Program-made: the position numbers and the translations under genes
Origin: Balamuthia mandrillaris
Taxonomy: Eukaryota > Discosea > Longamoebia > Balamuthiidae
Length of the DNA stretch: 64,000 nt
Reading direction: 5' to 3'
NCBI GenBank assembly: GCA_031835245.1
Contig: JAVKOQ010000088.1
Coordinates: 62,001 to 126,000 of the forward strand
Notes under the pieces: model-generated
The model's database searches: none
Told to the model about the DNA's origin: nothing
The model's input: the letters and a program-made list of their open reading frames with translations, nothing else
Shown: positions 58,398-64,000 of the stretch, piece after piece
How positions within the stretch are numbered: position 1 is the stretch's first letter
Layout: every line of letters begins with the position of its first letter

Positions 58398-58887
58398 CCC
58401 GCTCGCACTTTTTGCACCCTCTTTTTTTTTCCTCAGAAAAATGTACATTTTTTTCCCTTTGTTTTCCAACTTTTATTCATCTTTTCTTTCACCCTTTGCT
58501 GTTGTTGTTGTTCTTCTTCTTCTTCTTCCTCTTCTTCTTCTTGTTGTTCTTGTTGTTCTTGTTGTTCTTGTTCTTCTTCTTGTTCTTCTTGTTCTTGTGT
58601 AAATGTAAAGGTTCACCTTAAAAAAAATTAGAGAAAGACAACGAAGGAAAAACAACAACGAAGGAGAGAGAGGAAGAGAGGAGGACACGTCTACATCGCA
58701 CCAAACCTATTATTTTTTAAATTAAAAAAAAAAAATAAACCCAGAAACGGAAAAGCCCACACGACTAACGTTGTCGGTCAAGCAAAGGGCGAAGAAACCT
58801 GCCACCCCACCCCACCACGGCCATAGCCATAGCCACAACAAGAGAAGCAAGGACAAGAGAAGGGAGGAGAGCAGCCACCACAAAAAA
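58398..58887. other. Intergenic region upstream of the translocator gene
   Basis: CTT/GTT repeat tract at about 58500-58600 in the 3' flank of the CUB/EGF gene, then A-rich sequence. The translocator frame is open upstream to 58771 (His/Lys-rich) but has no ATG there, so a non-coding leader or an upstream exon is possible. Confidence 0.5.
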
Positions 58888-59554
58888 ATGCAAGACGAAA
58901 AACTGCGTGAAGTCAAGGTGAGCCTTGGCCTCCTCTCCTCCGCTGACTACGACGACGATGACGATGAGCGCGGAGACTCTCTGCCACACCACATAAAAGG
59001 AGGCTCTGCCTCTTCCTCCGCAAGCAAACCACACCAACAACAAGACATGGAAACGCCGGCCATCATCCGGGCCATCCCCCCTTGGCTCCACCTCGTCACA
59101 TGGCTGCTGCTCAACGTCTCCCTCACGCTCCTCAACAAGGCGGTCTTCTCCTTTGGGGACTTCACCTTCCCGCTGGCCCTCAGCGCTGTACATATGCTAA
59201 TCACGGGCGTCTCCTCCTGGTTCTTTGTGGAGCAGCTGCGCTGGTTCCCCCGCAACGAGAACATTGATGAGAAGGGACAGCGCATGCTCTGGGCCTTCTC
59301 CTTTCTCTTCTCCATCAACATCGTGGTCGGCAATGCCAGCCTTCGTTGGGTCTCTGTCAGCTTGGTTCAGATCATTCGAGCTGTCATCCCTGGCGTACGT
59401 CTTGCTTTCCTCTCTTCATTGTTCTCTCTTTTCTTCTCCTCTCTTCTTTCTCGTCTCTTCTCTTCTCTTCTCTTCTCTTCTCTTCTCTTCTCTTCTCTTC
59501 TCTTCTCTTCTCTTCTCTTCTCTTCTCTTCTCTTCGCTTCTCTTCTCTTCTCTT

Positions 59555-59594
<40 letters not shown>

Positions 59595-60222
59595 CCTCTC
59601 CCCTCTCTTTCTCTTAGCCAACCAACAAAACAACCAACCAAAACAGATGACAATGGTGCTGTCCTATTTCATTCTTGGCAAAACGTCCTCGCTCGCCCTC
59701 ATCCTCTCGATGATACCCATCTGCCTGGGCGTCATGCTGACCGTACAAGGCGACGTGGAGTACACCGCGCTCGGCTTCTTCGTGACCACCTTTGGCTCCT
59801 TCCTCTCCGCCCTCAAAGTGGTGGTCTGCAACAAGTTCCTCGTGGGCAAGTACAAGATGAACCCCTTTGACCTGCTGGTGCGGGTCTCCGGCCCTGCCTT
59901 GCTCCAAATGCTCGTCCTCTCCTACTTTTTGGAGTGGGAGGGCATCCAGAGCAAGTGGGAGCAGGTCAAGGACGTTCGCGTGCTCTCCTCCATCTTTCTC
60001 AGCGGCGTGATGGCCTTTCTCCTCAACGTGACCAACTTTTACACCAACCAGCTTACATCCCCGCTGACGCTGACGGTGGCTGGCAACGTCAAGCAGATCA
60101 TCACCATCATCCTGAGCATTGTCATCTTCCAGAACATCGTGACGGCCACCAGCGGCATTGGCATGGTCATCACCATCTTTGGCGCTGCTATCTACAGTTA
60201 TTTGAGTTATAAGAAATGGTAA
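58888..60222 (+). CDS. Nucleotide-sugar/triose-phosphate translocator family carrier
   Basis: Two exons (58888-59394 and 59647-60222) give 360 residues. After a hydrophilic N-terminus there are about ten predicted membrane helices of the TPT/drug-metabolite transporter fold: WLHLVTWLLLNVSLTLLNKA, FPLALSAVHMLITGVSSWFF, LFSINIVVGNASLRWVSVSL, QIIRAVIPGMTMVLSYFILG, LGVMLTVQGDVEYTALGF, SALKVVVCNKFLVGKYKMNP, TSPLTLTVAGNVKQIITIIL and IGMVITIFGAAIYSYLSYKK. Such carriers sit in Golgi, ER or plastid-type membranes and exchange phosphorylated sugars or nucleotide sugars. The conserved lysine in NVKQ is present; the exact substrate cannot be read from sequence. The start chosen is the first in-frame ATG. 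The intron carries TCTTC and CT repeats. Confidence 0.9.
59440..59590. repeat. (TCTTC)n pentamer array followed by (CT)n in the translocator intron
   Basis: About 18 tandem TCTTC/CTCTT units, then a CT tract, pyrimidine on the coding strand, filling most of the single intron. Confidence 0.9.
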
Positions 60223-60299
60223 TCTCCTCTTATTTTTTGTGTCTCTTTACTCTCGTTCTTTCATTCTTTGGTATTATCGCATGTCTTCGTCCACCATCA

Positions 60300-62172
60300 T
60301 CAACCTTCGAGGGATTCGGCCAACCGCAGCACTTGCTCTTTTTCTCGCTGACTTGCATGCGCCTCCTGCTTCTCTTTTCCTTTCTCTCCCTCCTCCTCTT
60401 TTTCTTCTCCCTCTTCCTCATCCAATGAAGACGAGCCAATGTGACGCGCATGCTCCAACAAGACTGCTTTGATCTCGCTCAGGTTTGCTCCTTGCATCTG
60501 GAGCAGCTCTGCCAAACGCTTTTGCGCGGCAGAGGAACCATACTTCATCAAGAAGGCCACAATGAGATCCACCAGTTGCAACGTGAAGAGATGACCTTCA
60601 TCCAAACGACGCGAAAGGTAATACTCTTCGTCCAACTCATCTTCTTCATCTTCTTCGTCGAGCTCTCTTCTTCTCTGCTCCTTTTCTTCTTCTAGCTTTC
60701 GGTCAAAACTCTCCACGGTTTCTTTGTACTTGAGGTGAAGCTCCACCAGCCGTTCCACTTTTTGGAAGTTGTTCTCCTCAAACTTTCTTGCGAGGCGTGT
60801 GAAGTATTCGCTTGTTGGATCCAGCTGTTTGAACAGCGATGCGATGCACGACGCTATGTGCTCTATTTGTTTTTTTTTTGTTTGTTTGTTAGGTTTTTTC
60901 TTTGAGCGTAGAGAGAGAAAGAGATAAGAGAAAAGGAAAGAAGCAGAGAATGGGTGAGGGAAAGAGAACCGTCATCTTCCACTTCGTTAAAGCCTTTGCG
61001 GTTCTTATTTTTCGCTCCTTTCTTCATAAAGGCAGCGAAGAGCGTCTTGAGGCCAAGTGCGCTCACGAAGCGAGTGCAGTTGGCTTTGTTGCCGCTTAGC
61101 GCGTAATCCAACACTTTTAGGGCTGGTCTTCGGCAAAACCGTTTTGCTCTGAGACGCCCAGCAACAGAGGAGAGGAAGAAGTGTAAGAAAAATGAGTGAA
61201 TGAATGAGGAAAAGGCGTACTTGATCATGATAAGCATCAACTCGATGCCTTCCGCCTCTCTGAAGGCGTCCTTGTTGGGAGGGTGCAACAGCAACGAGCA
61301 CAGGCAGTCAAAGTAGTTCTCAACGAGTTCTTCCTCATCTGCTGATGGTGGGTTCTGCTTTCTATAACCCTTTTGTCGATGTTTCATCGTTAGTCTGGTT
61401 GCAGAGGAAAGCAGAATGAAAGCAGAAAGACGAAACGAAAGCAGAAGGTCGTACAGCAAGAGAGACCAAGATAACATCCATCCCGTTCTTCTCGACAAAC
61501 ATTTGTCTGTTGGAGGGAGAGAGCTGGAGGCAGATGGAAAGCAGCTCGCAGCAATAGGCCTTGTTCTCATCAAACGGAGTGCCTTTAATCCTGCGAAGCG
61601 CCCACGACAGAAACCCCGTTTTCTCAAAGAGGAGGGAACAGGTCTCTGGCCTGGTTTCCGTCAAGTTCTCCACTATGGCCAACGTTTGAAATATGCCTCT
61701 TTTGTCTTCCTCGTCTTCTTCGCTTAACCGCTCCATGTTGCTGATCAACATTTCCAATCCGCTGTGCTCAAACTGAAAAGACAAAAAGTGGTTCAGGCTT
61801 TGTCAGAGAGAAGGAAAGAGCGAAGAAAGAGTAGAGAAGACAAGAAAGAAGCAACAAAAAGAGGAGCACTTCTTACAAAGGAATCAAGCAGCGTTGTGGC
61901 TTCCTCATATTCAGCAAAGGCATCGGGCTCGGTGAGTTCCTTGAGCAGCTCGACGGCATCGATGGCGATGTCATGGTTGTCATGCAGCAGCAGGCCCAGC
62001 AGGGAGGCCACGGCGTTCAGCTTCACAAAGTCAGCGTAAAGCTCGGGCGCTGTTGCCAACACGTGTAACTCTTTCAAGGCCTCATCCAGATCTACTTCTG
62101 ACTCCATGAACCTGGAAGAGTGAAAGTCAGAGAGAGAGAGAGAGAGAGAGAAGAAAGAAAGGGTGCAAGTGG

Positions 62173-62209
<37 letters not shown>

Positions 62210-62568
62210 ACAAGAACAAGAAGGGTATGAAGAAAAGGGTGTTGGATCAAAGTACCGTTCAGGTTCTGCAGCGTATTTCACTCTGAGTTCTTGGTTGATG
62301 TTGATCTTCTTCTCAAAGGCAACGATGAGCTTACGCAACGCTTGTGGGGATAACGTCTCTACCTAATGGATGAATCGTTTTGAGTATTAGCGATGATTTA
62401 GAGACAACAAAGAAAAACGGTCAGGCGTACGGGAGGAGCTTCTTCGAGCAGGCGAGCGATGTCCTCTTCGGTGAGACCACCGTCTCCATGACCATGAGCC
62501 ATGTCCTCTCCGTGTTCCTCCTCGCCACCAACTCCAATGGCCTCCTCATACTTTCTTTTGTGGCTCAT
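60300..62568 (-). CDS. CTNNBL1: Beta-catenin-like protein 1 (CTNNBL1), splicing-associated ARM protein
   Basis: ARM-repeat protein that associates with the Prp19/CDC5L spliceosomal complex in the nucleus. About seven exons; start MSHKRKYEEAIG at 62568. Collinear with human CTNNBL1: DIARLLEEAPP, LRKLIVAFEKKININQELRV, RFMESEVDLDEALKELHVLA, LNAVASLLGLLLHDNHDIAI, TLAIVENLTETRPETCSLLF, NKAYCCELLSICLQ, LFDCLCSLLLHPPNKDAF-like sequence (here NYFDCLCSLLLHPPNKDAF), ALKVLDYALSGNKANC, GLKTLFAAFMKKG, HIASCIASLF, RLVELHLKYKETVE and YYLSRRLDEGHLFTLQLVDL. The last residues form a Glu-rich tail. Several introns have GA tracts (sense CT). With DBR1 it makes two RNA-splicing genes in the window. Confidence 0.94.
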
Positions 62569-62841
62569 CTCGCTCTTTCTTGTCTCTTTCTACGTTCATC
62601 AATTTCATGACGACGCGATTAATGAATCCGTGACGACATGGGTCATGAAGCCTGTTTGAAGAATGGATCAGTTCAAACTTTGTCCACTGCCCTGACCCGA
62701 AATAGAGTGTCTCCCCTCCTGGACAGTCTGGAGAACAACCTGCACTTGCCCATTTCAGGGTGTTTTTTTGCCGCCTTTTTTCGCGGGGAGCGTAAATTCA
62801 TTTGTGTGGGAAGACGATACGGCAAGCGGAAGCGAAGTGAG

Positions 62842-63631
62842 ATGGAAGGAGAACAAGTGTTGGTTCGATGTTTGTCGTCACTCCTATCGCCGGAGCAGCA
62901 CTTGCGCAAGGAAGCCGAAGAGGCACTTGACCAACTCGCCACTCAACAAGGTTTTTTTTCCTCGTTTATCGCTGATTTATTTTTTTTTTTTTTTGGGATG
63001 ATGCGCTGATGGGTGAAACTTTGCGGATTTTGGGGTGTTAAAAAAAATAGGGTGTGGAGTTGCTTTGGGAAGAGCCATGCTCAACGCGAACCTGCCGGAG
63101 GCGGTGCGTCAGATGGCCGGCGTGGTGCTCAAGCGCTACGTGAAGACGCACTGGAACGAGCAGGACCACCACTTTGTGGCGCCGGTGGTTTGTCCGGAGG
63201 ACAAGGCCTCCCTCCGGCAGTTGCTCCCACCCGGGCTCAGCGACCCCAACAGCAAGATCAGAACCGTTGTGGTAAACTTTCTCTTCTACAAGCCCTGTTT
63301 TTTACCGTCTTCTTCTCATTCTTCTTTCTTCTTTGTTGTTCTTCTTGTTTCTTTCTTCTTGCTTGTTTCTTCTCTCTTCTCTTTTGCTCGTTCTAACTGC
63401 TCTCTGCTCTCTGCTCTCTCCTCTCTCCTCTCTGCTCTCTCCTCTCTCCTCTCTGCTCTCTCCTCTCTTCCCTCTCTGCTCTCTGCTCTCTGCTCTCTGC
63501 TCTCTGCTCTCTGCTCTCTGCTCTCTGCTCTCTGCTCTCTGCTCTCTGCTCTCTGCTCTCTGCTCTCTGCTCTCTGCTCTCTGCTCTCTGCTCTCTGCTC
63601 TCTGCTCTCTGCTCTCTGCTCTCTGCTCTCT

Positions 63632-63670
<39 letters not shown>

Positions 63671-64000
63671 AGGCAATGGCTCTGGCCTCCATCGCTCAAT
63701 GGGACTGGCCGGAGGAGTGGCCTCGGTTCATAGAAGACCTCATACGCTGCATTGACGACCAGAACAAAGATCTTAGCTCTGGTGCTCTTCGTTGCTTGGA
63801 AATGTTTGCCACTAGCGAAAACTTGAGCGATCAACACCTTCCTGTTCTTCTCCCTCTTCTTCTCCCCGCTTTGTTGCAGCTTTTATCTGGAGTGCGTCTT
63901 TCTTTCTCACGATCCTGTTTCTTCGCCTCTTATCACTGTTAACGGTTTACTCGTTCTCTCTTTGCTGCTCTTCTCTGTTCTTCTTACCTTCACAACTGTA
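62842..64000 (+). CDS. Importin-9-like karyopherin, 5' part (cut by window edge)
   Basis: Nuclear transport receptor of the importin-beta family. Three exons are visible (62842-62950, 63051-63271, 63673-63891); the window ends in the next intron. MEGEQVLVRCLSSLLSPEQH is followed by LRKEAEEALDQLATQQGCGV, the usual first HEAT. RQMAGVVLKRYVKTHWNEQD matches the conserved importin-9/Kap114 block, followed by VCPEDKASLRQLLPPGLSDP, then ASIAQWDWPEEWPRF and DLIRCIDDQNKDLSSGALRC. Intron 2 contains a long heptamer array. It diverges from CTNNBL1 over a 270-base upstream region. Confidence 0.88.
63397..63667. repeat. (CTCTCTG)n heptamer array in an importin-9 intron
   Basis: More than twenty CTCTGCT/CTCTCTG units, first mixed with CTCTCCT variants and then nearly pure, ending in a CT tract before the acceptor CACAAG. 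It is pyrimidine-rich on the coding strand and open in several frames, giving spurious long ORFs. Confidence 0.9.

Noticed and set aside
63302-63837. ORFs of repeated ESREQRA or SLLSAL units at the right edge
   Set aside because: Created by the CTCTCTG heptamer array in an intron; the repeat is open in all frames.

Overview
The window is nuclear DNA of a unicellular eukaryote. Almost every gene is split by short spliceosomal introns (mostly GT-AG, about 40-350 bases), spacing is tight and both strands are used. The gene set combines a fungal/amoebozoan-type Zn2Cys6-PAS transcription factor, a Mad3-type checkpoint protein, a CotH-domain protein, CUB/EGF receptors, a lysyl oxidase and a DIRS-like retroelement. 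This fits best with a free-living amoebozoan; that is inferred from gene content, and the species cannot be fixed from the sequence. Introns carry long CT-rich microsatellites with CT on the sense strand, so they show as GA tracts inside minus-strand genes.

Layout, left part (1-20 kb): a cut-off gene (-), tRNA-Arg(ACG), two tiny divergent candidate genes, a Zn2Cys6/PAS transcription factor (-), the ubiquinone methyltransferase COQ5 (-), a DENND11/LCHN-like DENN protein (-), the ubiquitin E2 variant UBE2V/Mms2 (-), tRNA-Arg(UCG) (-), a cytosolic-type malate dehydrogenase with a mitochondrial presequence (+), a large RhoGAP protein (+) and, tail to tail with it, a Mad3/BubR1-like checkpoint protein (-).

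Middle (20-46 kb): a secreted/membrane CotH-domain protein (-), a DUF202 membrane protein (-) divergent from lariat debranching enzyme DBR1 (+), an RGG-rich protein with a TDP2-like phosphodiesterase domain (+), a Rab34/36-like GTPase (-), a secreted lysyl oxidase with EGF and CGPDGCGG repeats (+), the condensin subunit CAP-G (-), an LRR protein with a frameshift (-), a second identical tRNA-Arg(ACG) (-), and a degenerate DIRS-like retroelement that contains a 50-bp-arm foldback.

Right part (46-64 kb): a homologue of gamma-secretase-activating protein GSAP (-), an unrecognised helical protein (+) whose last exon overlaps in another frame the first recognisable exon of cytochrome c1 (+), a CUB/EGF type I membrane protein (+), a triose-phosphate/sugar-phosphate translocator-like carrier (+), the splicing-associated CTNNBL1 (-) and the 5' end of an importin-9-like karyopherin (+), cut by the window edge.

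Functional themes: mitochondrial energy metabolism (COQ5, MDH, cytochrome c1), RNA processing (DBR1, CTNNBL1), mitosis (Mad3, CAP-G), membrane traffic (DENN, Rab) and an extracellular/adhesion set (CotH, lysyl oxidase, CUB/EGF). The two mitotic genes share a nearly identical composite promoter element, an E2F-type site followed by GTCGAC, which is the most striking regulatory signal in the window. Coordinates of split genes run from start codon to stop codon; exon limits in the evidence were set by reading frame and splice sites, without transcript data.
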